The position numbers and the translations under genes are program-made. Source: Petaurus breviceps papuanus (taxonomy: Eukaryota > Chordata > Mammalia > Diprotodontia > Petauridae). Taken from it: a stretch of 64,000 nucleotides of DNA. Numbering within the stretch: position 1 is the first letter of the stretch; each line of letters begins with the position of its first letter. Location of the stretch: assembly GCA_028583685.1 (NCBI GenBank), contig JAMXIF010000042.1, forward strand, positions 21,069,044 through 21,133,043, in the 5' to 3' direction. Below the pieces are notes generated by a model. The model did not search any database. It saw only the letters and a program-made list of their open reading frames with translations, and had not been told where the DNA came from. Of the stretch, positions 32,660 to 43,920 are shown piece by piece.

Positions 32660-32880
32660 TTATCCAAACCTATGATTTCGCTTATGTATGGAACTCCTTG
32701 GGATGAAAACTCACTACCTGGACTTGATCCACAACTTGATTGTAAATTCAAGTCTTAGCTATTTGGATCACTGAAACTTTAAATGATTTACCTATGCTAG
32801 CAGATATCAGAGGCCTCGCTTGATACAATTCCAGTGGCAGATAGGACAGCAGGAATTATATGTCTGTCATACCATTTCCC
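32660..32880 (-). mobile_element. Ther-type CORE-SINE
   Basis: 'cctatgatttcgcttatgta', 'gtaaattcaagtcttagcta', then 'tagcagatatcagaggcctc'. Confidence 0.5.
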
Positions 32881-34976
32881 CATGATTTTAATTTCCTCTG
32901 TTATGTCTTTATAATTTGTAAGTTTTTCTGTTCCAAGTAGCTTGGAGATAAGCATTTGTTATAGCAAAAGCTATCTAAAATATTTCTCAGGTGTTTGTAG
33001 AGCAGTGAATCTAGGAAACCCTAACTCAGGCATTCTAGGAGATTGTGGCAACAGATCAATGGGTGATAAAGGTTCAGTTCTAGTACAGTTTGTTGTTTCT
33101 GTCCTCCAGGGTATTTTGAGGTTTGCATATGTAATATCAACTTTTCCATCCATCAGCTGATAAAAAATCATGAGCTTCTACTTATAATTCTAGCGATAAG
33201 GCCATGTATTGCTAGGCATTTTGAAAGGGTTGTATTTTTTCACCTCATAGTGACATATTACACAGTTGTTACCATTTCCTTGCACAATCCACAGTTGTCA
33301 ATCCAGCCTCCTTGAGGCTAACCCTGCTAGCATATCTGCCACTAGGTTACAACAACTTGATCCTTAATGGCCATCATAACACCTCTTTTCCCACTAACAG
33401 ATCTGCATTCCTCAAACATTTGTTCACTAATTCTTTGTCAACATGGTGTTGACTATGTTCATAAGTATGTTAACCATGAAGTGCCTTTTTATTTCATGTT
33501 TATATTTTAGTCACAATAGGCTTCATTCTAGGGACAAATCAATATACTTTACATTCCACAAATCTGATGAAATACACTTGAATAACCTTTAACATTGGTC
33601 ATTGATGTCTGTTTAATCCATAAGTATTTCTGTAGGTTTTTGTTTAGTTTGTCATTTTCTCTAAGAATGTTAATTCAATTTCTCTTTTTTTTTAAACAAG
33701 AAAGTGTTTACATTTTGAATACAACCTTGGGGTGATGGGCCTTAGATTTATTAACATACGGATTTTGATGATGTTAATTTCTAAATCCCTTATGATGCAT
33801 TTTACGATTCTGAAAAATATACGTTGCCTATTATTGTATATGTGCTACTTGTTCTAAACATGCGTCTTCCATTCAACTTTGATTTTGGAATGTGAGTCTC
33901 CTAATAGACTTAATTACAGCTTTCTCCTTGATAGTTCTGTGTTCAATGTCTTGTCTGGGGAAAACCAAGGTATTTGGTCTGTTTTCTCCATTAGTTCATT
34001 GTGACCTGTGGATTTAACCTCAAAAATTTCAGTTTTATTCCTCTTTGCCATATATTGAGAATGTTATATTTTTGGAAACCACATGACATTTAATGTCATT
34101 GAAGAAAGATTCCACAAGATGAAGAAGCTATTCCATAAGACTTGATGTCAGCCTTGTATATCAAGTGATAAATAAGGTGTTCTGGTTTAATTCCATCTTA
34201 TGTTGAAAGGCACATTTAGTTCTGTTTAGGAAATATGATAATGTATTTAAACTTAGATAAAATCATAATTGGTTTAAACTATCCCCTTGCAAATATCAAA
34301 TTATACATCAAGTATTCTTGATGGTGCCATGTTTTAGAAAATACCTTTTCATGTTAAACTACTTGGGTCAACTTTATATATTTGTAGTACATGAATAAGA
34401 CATGAGTTCAGAAATAAATCAAAGATATTGCAATAATCAATGAAGACAGCAGAGATGTAATAGCACTTTTAATAAGCCATTTTAATTATTACCAAATTTT
34501 TTAAAAGTTGCTCTTTACATGCCTGGGACGTTTTTTGGCATACCCTTTGGTTCCTCAGGCAACCTATTATTTTCTTTATTGCATATTTTTTTCTTAAAAA
34601 GCTAAGATTCTTTATAGAAAGTATATAAATGTATAATAAGCATTCAAAGGAATCACTGGTGTTCTCATCTTGGTATCAACTATGTGATGCTCCATATTAA
34701 AAAAGATGAAAACAGATTTGTATCTGAAAAGAAACTGATGAAGTATTTTACTGATAATTCATGCCCAGAGGTAAAATGTTGAACCAATAATGATGGATCT
34801 TATCTGGTGCCACTATTTCCCAGTTATGCAGAGAAACTAGAGATTCGATATTGATATAACTGTTCTATCTTTAAAACTTGCTGTTTCATGTGATCCAAAT
34901 TAAAGTTTTGTTATGTTGGGTTTCTTATGATCGTATAAATGATCAGAAATCTCCCACATCTCCCTTTTCAGAGGTT

Positions 34977-35263
34977 CTCTCTGTCTCTCTGTCTCTGTCT
35001 CTGTCTCTCTCTGTCTCTCTCTCTCTCTCTCTGTCTCTCTCTGTATCTCTTTCTGTCTCTGTCTGTTTCTCTCTGTCTGTCTCTCTCTGCCTCTCTCTCT
35101 GTCTCTCTGTGTCTCTCTGTCTCTGTCTCTTTCTCTCTGTCTCTCTCTGTCTGTCTCTCTGTCTCTCTCTCTCTGTCTCTCTATCTCTCTGTCTCTCTCT
35201 GTCTCTCTCTCTCTGTCTCTCTCTCTGTCTCTCTGTCTCTCTCTGTCTCTGTCTCTCTGTCTC

Positions 35264-35298
<35 letters not shown>

Positions 35299-35480
35299 NN
35301 NNNNNNNNNNNNNNNNNNNNNNNNNNNNNNNNNNNNNNNNNNNNNNNNNNNNNNNNNNNNNNNNNNNNNNNNNNNNNNNNNNNNNNNNNNNNNNNNNNTG
35401 CCTCCGTGTTCCTCTCTCTTTCTTTTTTTTCTTCTTTCTTTTTCTTTCTCTCTTTCTTTCTCTTTCTTCCTCCTTCCTTT

Positions 35481-35510
<30 letters not shown>
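34977..35510. repeat. (CT)n/(TGTCTC)n microsatellite with a gap
   Basis: CT and CTGTCTCT units from 34977 to the gap at 35299, then TTC-rich and CT sequence from 35399. Long frames on both strands here are Ser/Leu or Arg/Glu repeats and not genes. Confidence 0.97.
35299..35398. other. Assembly gap, 100 N
   Basis: Exactly 100 N inside the CT tract. The sequence after it (T/C-rich, poly-C, adapter piece) is unlike the sequence before it. Confidence 0.99.
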
Positions 35511-35511
<1 letters not shown>

Positions 35512-35512
<1 letters not shown>

Positions 35513-35535
35513 ATGATGACACGACGCTCTTCCGA
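35512..35535 (+). other. Illumina adapter remnant (assembly artefact)
   Basis: 35519-35535 reads ACACGACGCTCTTCCGA, identical over 17 bases to the end of the Illumina TruSeq read-1 adapter. Just before it, AATGAT equals the first six bases of the P5 adapter. A C-rich run follows. This is library sequence left in the assembly at the edge of a gap. Confidence 0.92.
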
Positions 35536-35559
35536 CCCCCCCTCCCCCCCCCCACCCCA
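35536..35559 (+). repeat. Poly-C run
   Basis: Almost pure C directly after the adapter piece. Probably part of the same artefact. Confidence 0.8.
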
Positions 35560-36339
35560 TGATTTATTTCTCAAACCTCTATGGTAAAATTTTGCTGGAT
35601 GTCAAATTGTTGGTTTTGTTTTTTGAACCACCTCCACTGCTTTTATCTCTATTTTGAACCTTTGATTTTGCTTTCATATGGTTAAGACAATCTATAGTTT
35701 CTGACTCCATTGTCCATTCCATTCTGATTCCATGCCCAGATTCCATTGTTCATGTTTCTTATTTTGCTGCCTTTAATGGGGTCATATGAAATTTAAGTTT
35801 TTATTGCATGTGTCAGCTAGATATTAATGTAATGTTCTAATGCCTTTCCAAACATGTTCGATTGCTTTCTCAAATTACTTCTGATATGCTGGTATTTGCC
35901 ATTGGTACAAGCATTCCTTGATAGCACCACCTTTCCTTCTATGGTTTTTATTGTGGTGATAGTCACCAAATATACCATCATATACAAGTGCTTGAACTTT
36001 TATGTATTTTCTATTATAAAACATTGTGGGAGAATGCAATGCTTGCTTTTTGGAATTCCTCTGTTTTTGTACAACTGGTTTTCTAGTTGGAATCATGCTG
36101 TTGGCTCAAAAAGGGCATTTTAAAACTACAGGCTGAATAAGTCCATTTCATTCTCAAAATTATTTGAGGCATCAGTATTATTTCTGTCATCAGTTTCATT
36201 TGTATGCATAATTTCTGTAGCATGCAGTAAGTGAAGGTTTTTGATGATATTTGGTTCCTTAATTTTTCCCTCTTCAGATTTCAGCAACTCCTTGATTTCA
36301 CCTTATTTCATTCACTCTAAGCTTGGGAATAATATCCTT

Positions 36340-36904
36340 TTGTTTCCATTTTTAAAATGTTAATTTCCAAGTAACAAGATTTTTCCCTTACTCTGTCTCT
36401 CCCATTGCTCTCTGTTAAACATATTTTTTTAAAATTTCTCAATATATATCTACAGAATCCTAAAAATCAAACTCTCAATTAACTATGGCCCAAAATTTCT
36501 GAATTAAGTTCACCATCTCTCTGTCAGGAGGCAAATAGTGTATTTCATCTTCTTTTTTTGGACCCATATTCTTTCAAAGTTATTTTTCTCTATAATGTAA
36601 TCATTGTATAAATTTCTCTCCTATTTCTTTTAAGTTCATCATGAATCAGTTCATAAAAGTCCTTCAGTTTCTTCTGAAATTTTCCATTTATATCATAACT
36701 TTTTTACTCAAAAATATTCCATTATATTCATATACTAAAATGTGTTTAGGTTTTCCCAAAAGGATACTAACCCCTTAGTTTCCCATTTTTGGCTGCCATG
36801 AAGAGAATTGTTAATAATGGTTATTTTTATATAGAGAGAAAGAGATTCTTCTTCTTCTTTCTTTGAATTCTTTGGTGTATTGGTCCAATAATGGACCCTG
36901 GTAG
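36340..36904 (-). mobile_element. Old L1 3' region, antisense
   Basis: 'ttcatcatgaatcagttcat', 'atattccattatattcatat', then 'ggctgccatgaagagaattg' follow the antisense L1 3' order seen at 15188, but more diverged. Confidence 0.6.
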
Positions 36905-37400
36905 GGAAAAAAATCTAATCTACATATGATAGGCCTTCAAATTCTTGAATATAGTTTCCATCACCCCCACCTGTGGCCAATCTTCTAAAGTCTGATCAAC
37001 CAGAATTACTCCAACCAAGTGTCTTGCAACATGGTTTCAAGACCCCCTCCTCACTCTGATCATCCTCTGTTAGATACACTCCAATTTGTTTCTCTTTCCT
37101 AAAATATGATATTCGAACTAAACACAATGGTCAAGAATGTAACCTGACCAAGACAGATCACAGTTTAAGAAACTAGAGATGTTACTCTGGAGACTAGGCA
37201 CTATGCTTCTATTGATGGAGCCAAGAATGGATCAGCTTTCCTAGCACCCATACTACATTCGTGACTCATATCAAGCTTACAATAGGCTCTTGCAAGAGAA
37301 CAGGTCATTGCTTCATTTGAAGTTTCAGTAGTCTTTAAATTTGTCTCTCAGTAGGAAGACACTTGTATTATTCCAGTGGGTGCCTCTATGTGCTACCAAA
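36905..37400 (-). mobile_element. Old amniote-wide repeat, unassigned, longest copy
   Basis: 'ccttcaaattcttgaatata', 'ctgttagatacactccaatt', 'aacctgaccaagacagatca' and 'gtgactcatatcaagcttac'. About 500 bp of the family seen at 420. Confidence 0.6.
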
Positions 37401-37799
37401 ATCATGACCCTTTATCTTTGTTCCTCATGGTGTTACATATTTTTCATAGTAGTTTAATCTTCTGTCTTTTTTAACAGAAAGGATAGAAAATGCTACATCT
37501 CTAGGTTTTCAGATTCATGTCTTAGAAATGAAGAAAATTCTCTGTTGTTAAATTCATGGTAAGGGCTTTGATTGCTGAATGTCATCCAGTTCTGAGAATG
37601 GCTACTCATCATCAAGGATATCCACAGTTCAGTCTCTAGAACATTTCAAGGAATAGTTTGCTGAAAAGAAGGGACATTTAACAGAGCTATGTGAGTTTTG
37701 GAGCTGGAAATAGACTTTTGAGTAGAGACAGAATGAATGAATGAAGAAGCACTGGTTATACAATTGACACATGAAGCACTATCCAGAGTTATAGAAACT
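37401..37799. other. No recognisable feature
   Basis: Unique-looking, no gene. Confidence 0.4.
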
Positions 37800-38020
37800 G
37801 AAACATAAAAACATCCAGAGAATCACAGAAATGTAGAGACAAAAAAAGCAAAAAGACACTGGGATAAATGAAAGAGAGACATATACAAAGGCATACAGAT
37901 ATGTAGAGACATATAGACACAGGAAACACAGAGGCAGAGGCAGAGAAACAGAGACACATGATAAACCAAGAAAGACTGAGATAGAGACAAAGGCACAGAA
38001 AGGCAAAGATTCACATACTG
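37800..38020. repeat. Degenerate purine-rich (AGACA)n-like tract
   Basis: Repeated 'agaga', 'gagaca' and 'cacagaaa' units over about 220 bp. Minus-strand frames here are low complexity. Confidence 0.75.
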
Positions 38021-38326
38021 TTGAATAAGATTGTGATGACATCAAGATCTCTACTTTGTATTTCAACTGGAAAGTTCAATTTCTTTCCAAAATCTGGTTT
38101 CTCAGATTCATCATCTACTGACAGGTAGACTGTAGTATTTGATGAAAGTAAATGTTATTCAGACTCTCAATAAATGACCCCTGTCTATCAGGCAAGCTGA
38201 AAGACTTGGGAGAAGTTCAAAACACTGAGAGATGACAGATACCACAGCAGGAAGGAATTTGACCTATATAGTATAAGACTTGTCATTTTCCTTTTTATCT
38301 ACCAAGCGTCACAAAGCATATTCTTT
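38021..38326. other. No recognisable feature
   Basis: Unique-looking. Confidence 0.4.
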
Positions 38327-38480
38327 TTTTTAAAGCAATCAGGGTTAAGTAACTTGCTCAAGGTTACATGGCCAGTTATTTTTGGGTGTGGTGCTAAGTA
38401 TCTGAGCCTGGATTCGATCCCCCAGGTCATCCCGACACTGGGGCCCGGTGCTCTTACTCACTGTGCTACCTGGCTGCCCT
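38327..38480 (-). mobile_element. tRNA-derived poly(A) SINE, young copy
   Basis: 'gttaagtaacttgctcaagg' through 'gtgctacctggctgccct'. Exact 14-bp duplication aaagcatattcttt at 38313-38326 and 38481-38494. Confidence 0.93.
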
Positions 38481-38494
38481 AAAGCATATTCTTT

Positions 38495-38859
38495 AAAAAA
38501 AAAACTCATTTGGATTTATTTTGAGGATTAAATGCTATATGAAGAATAAATTGGAGGAAAAATAGCCCTTTTAGCTTTGGGTGCTCAAAGAACCAATCAG
38601 CCACACTAATGCCATTGTGCTTAGACATTGCTATAACCCCTTTTACCAGAGCCCTCAGCTGCTTTGTTGATAGGCAGGCACAAAATTGTAGTTCAATCCA
38701 CTAAAAGGAAGCAAAACCTAGCACAGACTAGGTGGACTTCTCAAACTGCCACATACTCACTACACCATAACTACAGCAAAGTCAAAATTGGGGCTGGAGA
38801 AACATATTTTTAAAGAACAGAAGTTTAAATAAAAACTGAACACTCACATAAAGATAGCA
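38495..38859. other. No recognisable feature
   Basis: Unique-looking. Confidence 0.4.
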
Positions 38860-39000
38860 GAATACAAGAGAAAATGTACTGGACTCAAAGACAGGAAAAT
38901 TGGTTTCTAATCATAGCTCTGGCGTTTACTTAAAACAATCTCACCAAATGTGAAAGTGTTGGCTTAGCTGTCTTTCTCAGAGCTACTGGGTGAAGTAATG
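38860..39000 (+). mobile_element. MIR-type SINE fragment
   Basis: 'aaaatgtactggactcaaag', then 'ctaatcatagctctggcgtt'. Confidence 0.6.
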
Positions 39001-39330
39001 GAGAGAAAGGCACCAATTAGGCAGTCAAGAAGGCCTGGGTTCAAGCCCTACCTTTGAAAAATATTGATTTGGGGGCACCTAGGTGGCATATTAGATAGTG
39101 TACTGTTTTGGGATTAAGGAGAATCTGAGTTCAAATCTAGACATCAGACAATTGACACTACTTTTGTGACCCTGAGCAAGTCAAGACAGAGACAGATAGA
39201 AAGAGAAATACTGGTTTGTGAACCTAAGTAAGTCACTTAAATTCTCACTTCTCCATACTTTAAGGATGCCCCACTCTCTGCCTCTGCAATTCTCTAAGAT
39301 CAGGAGTGCAGAGAATATGCCTATGGATCA
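39001..39330 (+). mobile_element. Ther-type SINE split by another SINE
   Basis: Left part 39001-39068 ('ggcctgggttcaagccctac') and right part 39181-39330 ('cctaagtaagtcacttaaat', 'gcctctgcaattctctaaga') are in order across the insert. Confidence 0.55.
39071..39180 (+). mobile_element. 5'-type SINE insert in Ther-type SINE
   Basis: 'gggggcacctaggtggcata', 'gagttcaaatctagacatca', 'gtgaccctgagcaagtca'. Confidence 0.7.
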
Positions 39331-39717
39331 AACTTCTTACCTAGATTCACCAGTGAAATCACAAGTCTAATACAATGGGAAAAAAAAGTCATTTCAGATC
39401 TAAACTGATATGTTTCTATGACGCTAGAAATGATTGTGAAATATATGCTACATACTGTGAATGAATATTTTCCAGTCTATTATAATTTCCTACAAAAGTG
39501 TGGAGGAAATGTCTCTTCATAGAATTATCTTAGTATTCCAAGAAACATGAGAGAGATGAGTAGCAATTGACAATAAAGCAAATTAAACAAGGAATAGAAG
39601 TGTCATTGACTACCTCCATAATAATTGCAAAGTTGAGGCATAATAATAGAGTAGGGTGGGAAAGAGGTGTTTTTAAAAATAGCTGCTTCTTAGACAAATG
39701 ATGAGTTTTCTTATTAG
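39331..39717. other. No recognisable feature
   Basis: Unique-looking. Confidence 0.4.
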
Positions 39718-39990
39718 AAAGAGAATCACAGACTACAAGTCAGAAGGGACCTTAGGGGTCATCTAGCTCTGTATTCTTTGTGAGATAGGAATCTTGTTCC
39801 ACAACTTTCATGACAAGCAATCACCCAGTCTTTGTTTGGACACTTCAAGTAAATGGCATCTCACTACCCTAATAAGGAAACCCATTCCATTTTCAGATGG
39901 TTCTGGGAATATCCTCTCAAACATGGACTGAAAGTCTCTACCTTGTGATTTCTACTCATTGACCCTAGTTCTTTCCTGTGGAACCACAAA
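39718..39990 (-). mobile_element. Old amniote-wide repeat, unassigned
   Basis: 'gtcagaagggaccttagggg', 'aatggcatctcactacccta', then 'tgaccctagttctttcctgt'. This is the adjoining part of the family at 420 and 36905. Confidence 0.6.
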
Positions 39991-40077
39991 GAATAAGGAT
40001 AAATTTCCATCAGGTGCTTTATAAATGTTTATTGACTGACATGTTTACTCCTGCAAATACATAAAGAGTCGCAGCTA

Positions 40078-40285
40078 AGAATGGAGTACTTGATATTAAA
40101 TCAAAAGATGGGTTGGAAACTGGATTCTGTCACTTATTTGTCATGTGACTATGGATGAAGCCCTCTGAGCCTCAGTTTTGTCATCTAGAAATTGGACAAT
40201 AATGTCTACATGACCTCCTTCACAAAGTTCTTGTAAGGAAAGCACTGCATATAAACAGTGAGTTGCTATACAAATATGTAATACT
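40078..40285 (+). mobile_element. MIR-type SINE
   Basis: 'atggagtacttgatattaaa', 'cttatttgtcatgtgactat', 'gcctcagttttgtcatctag'. Confidence 0.8.
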
Positions 40286-40787
40286 ACTATCGAAGAAAGT
40301 ATGTTGTACCCACCATGCCATATTTTCTTTACTTCTCTTTTCTCATTGAATATTTGCTAACTTTCTATTTTCTTTGTAGTTCTATAACATTGTTTTAGAG
40401 CCACAGTTACACATTTCTACTCCCCTAGGAGACCATTAAATAATTACATATAAATGAAGTTCCTAACAATTTCAAAAGATTCTCTTAAACATATAGCATG
40501 GATTGAGATTGAGCCTGAATTGCTGATACCTATTTCAATATTTTACTCTATATTAAACAAAATATTTGACTTATGAAAAATTAAATGGCTAAGTCAATAG
40601 GATTTTTCATGCCATCCACACAATTTGGGTAATAAAATGGCTGCCACCCTGGGTTGACTATGCCAATAACTCCTTACTTGAATTATATAATCACAAAAAA
40701 AAGAGGTCAATTAAGATTGAAACAGAAATCTTAACTCTAGCATTTTCAATTAACCTTTGATCTTATCATCATGGTATTTAAACTGTA
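40286..40787. other. No recognisable feature
   Basis: AT-rich, no gene or named repeat. Confidence 0.45.
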
Positions 40788-41025
40788 AGATGATAAAGTG
40801 GATAGCGTGCTGTGCCTGAAGTCAGGAAAACTCATCTTCCTTATTTTAAATCTAGCCTCAGAAACTTACTAGCTGTGTGACACTGGATAAGTCATTTAAT
40901 CCTGGTTGCCTCAGTTTCCTTAGTGGTAAAATGAGGTAGAGAAGTAAAGGGCAAACCGCTCTAGTATCTTTACCAAGAAAACCCTAAATGGGATCATGAA
41001 GAGTTAGACATGACTGAACAACAAA
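40788..41025 (+). mobile_element. MAR1-like CORE-SINE
   Basis: 'gtgcctgaagtcaggaaaac', 'acttactagctgtgtgacac', then 'ctaaatgggatcatgaagag' and 'ttagacatgactgaacaaca'. Confidence 0.88.
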
Positions 41026-41534
41026 ATGGATCATAACTGATCCATATCTTGCTATCTGTGTAGTTCTCTTCCATATTTTTCTTCCTTATGTATTGCATTT
41101 TTTATACAGGATGTAATCAATGCTCTAAAGGCCATTCTTGGGTTCTTGTAACATTTTGTAGTACTTGTACAGAATTTTAGCTATGTGTCTATTATCCCTC
41201 CCGTATACAACTTTTCAAACCCATGTATAGTACATGTAAGAGAGAGAAAGAAAGACACTTACACACACATACACACACACATATTTCTCCACTATGTATC
41301 ACTCTTGCCTTTAGAGTCACTGGCAATTTTGTTTCTTGCCTTTTAAAAAGATGCATTTTTCAGCAGAGAGCAGCTGGTAATCATTGTAAAAACTGTAAAA
41401 TTTGCATTCCAGCTCAATCTTTTCTTCCTTTTTTATTTTGGGACCCACATCATTGCTCAACATCAATATCCATCTAAGCTATACATAGTGATGGACTAAT
41501 TCAATGGGCTGCTTATCGAGTCACATGTTGTAAC
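41026..41534. other. Unique-looking with a short (AC)n
   Basis: A CACACA-rich tract lies near 41255-41285. No gene. Confidence 0.45.
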
Positions 41535-41560
41535 ATATATATATATGTATATATATATAA
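41535..41560. repeat. (AT)n microsatellite
   Basis: Alternating AT with one TG break. Confidence 0.9.
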
Positions 41561-42377
41561 TAAACCTCTTTAAAGATTATAAATCATCTTACAACCACTT
41601 AAAAGGGAGATTTAAATTTGTGCATGGCATGGAGTAATAGAAAGACATATTGCCCCTATTTGGTGATAGTAGTTAGCAAAATTACCTAGAAATTGAAGTA
41701 GTTAGTAAAAAGGAAACCACTGGTTTGCATTCTTCCTAATTAACTATATGTTCATTCAAACTGCTCAATTTGGCAAACAGCTACATTTAATTAGAGTTTC
41801 CCTATATAAATCTAGTGGCTCTTAATCTGAAATGATCAAGTAAGGGGAAATATCTAAGTTTGTTCATGATTCCTCTTCTGGTTTAATTTGTAATCAGCAG
41901 TTGGCTTATAACGTGTTTAACCATCCCATTCACTTTAAATCCACATCCATCCCAAGATGATTACATGAGTTGAAAACCTTGAGGATTCATTTAAAGTGCT
42001 TTGTTAGACAGACTGATGAATGCCCTTCAAAGTGTCACTATAAACATAAGCTTCTTGCTTCATAAGATTCCTTTGATTGCAATCTGTTTCTTTTGACATG
42101 TCCCTTCCATTTGCCACTAGCAAAATTTGCTTTGATGTTTAAGCTGACCCTTCATATCTCTGAAAAGAAAATGTTCAAATATTTTTCAGCAATGTATCCA
42201 AATAATCATTGTTTTAGTATGGAGTTGGTATGCAGAGGATCCAGTGAAGTTAAATAAATATGTGTTTTGTTTTACTCTTCCCTGAGCCACAGTTTTATCA
42301 CTTCATTTATTAGATATACAATGTAAAGAACACTCACTTGGTATTAAATAAAAAGATTAAATAAGGTTGAGTGATTC
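41561..42377. other. Repeat-poor block, candidate conserved noncoding element
   Basis: About 800 bp without a named repeat. Contains 'tacatttaattagagtttcc', 'taatttgtaatcagcag' and other homeodomain-like sites. Confidence 0.35.
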
Positions 42378-42535
42378 TGCCCTTTTGCAGCTTCCATTTG
42401 ATTGAGAGACATGAAAGACACAAATATTTATAAAACCTCATGATATGCATAGTAGAAATGTGAATGATATATATTATTATATGGAATAGCCTTATTCTTA
42501 CCATCTACTTCCCATAAGCTGCTTATGGGAATACA
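42378..42535 (-). mobile_element. L2, antisense (left part)
   Basis: 'cccttttgcagcttccattt', then 'gattgagagacatgaaagac'. The rest of this L2 follows from 42863. Confidence 0.55.
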
Positions 42536-42539
42536 TTAA

Positions 42540-42862
42540 TCATTGATAGAGGATGCAATCCTTACCCATCATTTAAGACCCAGTACCCAAATTAAGTGTC
42601 ATGGCCTCAGGAAATCTTCCATGATTACCCCATCAGTATTACTTTTACTCATACAAGAGCTAACGCAGCATTTCATTTTTTCCTATCTTATACATTTATA
42701 TTTTCAATCTTATTTATCTGTTTTATGTATCATATTGACATAGTTGCCTGAAAGCTCCATGAAACAGTGAATGTCAGCTAACTCTGTGTCTCATCCACTA
42801 TCTGGTGCAGTACTCTATTCATTATAAAAATTAATAAATGTTTATTGGATTTAATGAAAGAT
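42540..42862 (+). mobile_element. L2 3' end, sense, inserted in an antisense L2
   Basis: 'atttaagacccagtacccaa', 'catggcctcaggaaatcttc', then 'attaataaatgtttattgga'. It separates two collinear parts of an antisense L2. Confidence 0.78.
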
Positions 42863-43400
42863 GGGAGATAGGAGGGGAGAAAAATCATTATTATCTGGGA
42901 TATCAAGAAAAACTTCATGGAAAAGTAGCATTGGAGTTGGGATTTGAAAACAATAAGCATCGAGTACATGGAAAGGAGCAGTATGAGATAAGACAGAAGA
43001 AATAAAACAGACTTCATTGTGGAGGACCTTTAATGTCAGGTTAAGGAGTGTGGATATCATTCAGTAGGCCATGGGGAGTCACTGAAGTGTTTTGAGCAAA
43101 CGATTGATATCATAGGCATGAAAAAAAGCTTTTTTTACATTTGGCAAGAGAAGAAGGATTAATTGAGATAACAAAGTGGGGACAAGAATATTGGGCAGGA
43201 AGTTTTATTGCAATAGTTTTGGTGGAGGACGTGTAATAGGGTGGTTGATTAGGAACAAAGATAATGGCATGGATTGAAGAGATGTCATGAAGTTGGAATG
43301 GATAGGACCTTGAAGACAAGTTGGAGATGGGATGTGAGGGAGAATGAAGTGTCACAAATGTCTGATATGGGTGGGATGAGAGTGAATGGTGGCATCACTG
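42863..43400 (-). mobile_element. L2, antisense (right part)
   Basis: 'aaaaacttcatggaaaagta', 'atggaaaggagcagtatgag', then 'ggccatggggagtcactgaa'. The segment at 42895-42980 matches, in reverse, the sense L2 at 44975-45050. Confidence 0.78.
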
Positions 43401-43735
43401 ACAAAATTAGAGGAATACATGGAGTCAGAGTGTCCCAATGAATTCATTTTTATTTAAATTTGTAAATTATAGTCATGACCAGTATGCATGTGTTATGAAT
43501 TTAGCAAATAAGATGCTCAGTTTAAAAGTCCTAGTCTAGGAGCTTCATATTAGCTGGTCAGGAATCTCATACTATACGCTATACACATGTATCTATACAT
43601 ATACATATGTTCTCACCTAAAAATACTCTATATCCAGTCATACCTCTAATAATTTTATTTTTGTCTAGTAGTTCTTCGTAATATAAGCTAATGGTAGGGT
43701 GCTGTAGAATTCATTTTAAAGCAGGTTTTTGGGGA
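43401..43735. other. No recognisable feature
   Basis: Short TATACA-rich stretch near 43575-43610. Otherwise nothing recognised. Confidence 0.4.
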
Positions 43736-43749
43736 GAAAAGTCACTTTA

Positions 43750-43906
43750 TTTTCTTTTAAAGCAATTGGGGTTAAGTAACTTACTCAAGGTTACAGGCCA
43801 GTATTGTGTGTGTGGGTGGGTGTTAAGTGCCTGAGGCCAGAACCTACCCCTGGTCCTCCCAACTCTGAGGCCAGCACTCTACTCACTACACCACCTAGCT
43901 TCCCCT
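43750..43906 (-). mobile_element. tRNA-derived poly(A) SINE
   Basis: 'gcaattggggttaagtaact' through 'caccacctagcttcccct'. A 14-bp duplication, gaaaagtcacttta and gaaaagtcatttta, lies at 43736-43749 and 43907-43920 (one mismatch). A TGTG run interrupts its middle. Confidence 0.88.
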
Positions 43907-43920
43907 GAAAAGTCATTTTA

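Larger units (their letters stand above)
32881..36339 (-). other. 3.4 kb unassigned block with scattered minus-strand frames
   Basis: No named repeat other than the CT tract. The minus strand carries several separate short open stretches, for example 32971-33171 (66 codons) and 35875-36096 (73 codons, rich in Lys, His and Tyr). The mix of frames resembles the antisense of something once coding: an old processed pseudogene or a retroelement. I recognise no domain and assign no family. Confidence 0.25.

Noticed and set aside
32971-33171. Minus-strand frame beginning MIFYQLMDGKVDITYANLKIP, with an ITIM-like ITYANL
   Set aside because: Suggested the tail of a lectin-like receptor, but one six-residue motif without transmembrane or lectin domain nearby is not enough.
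34878-35574. Open frames of up to 224 codons through the second CT tract
   Set aside because: Dinucleotide repeats give long stop-free frames; they also cross a gap and adapter sequence.
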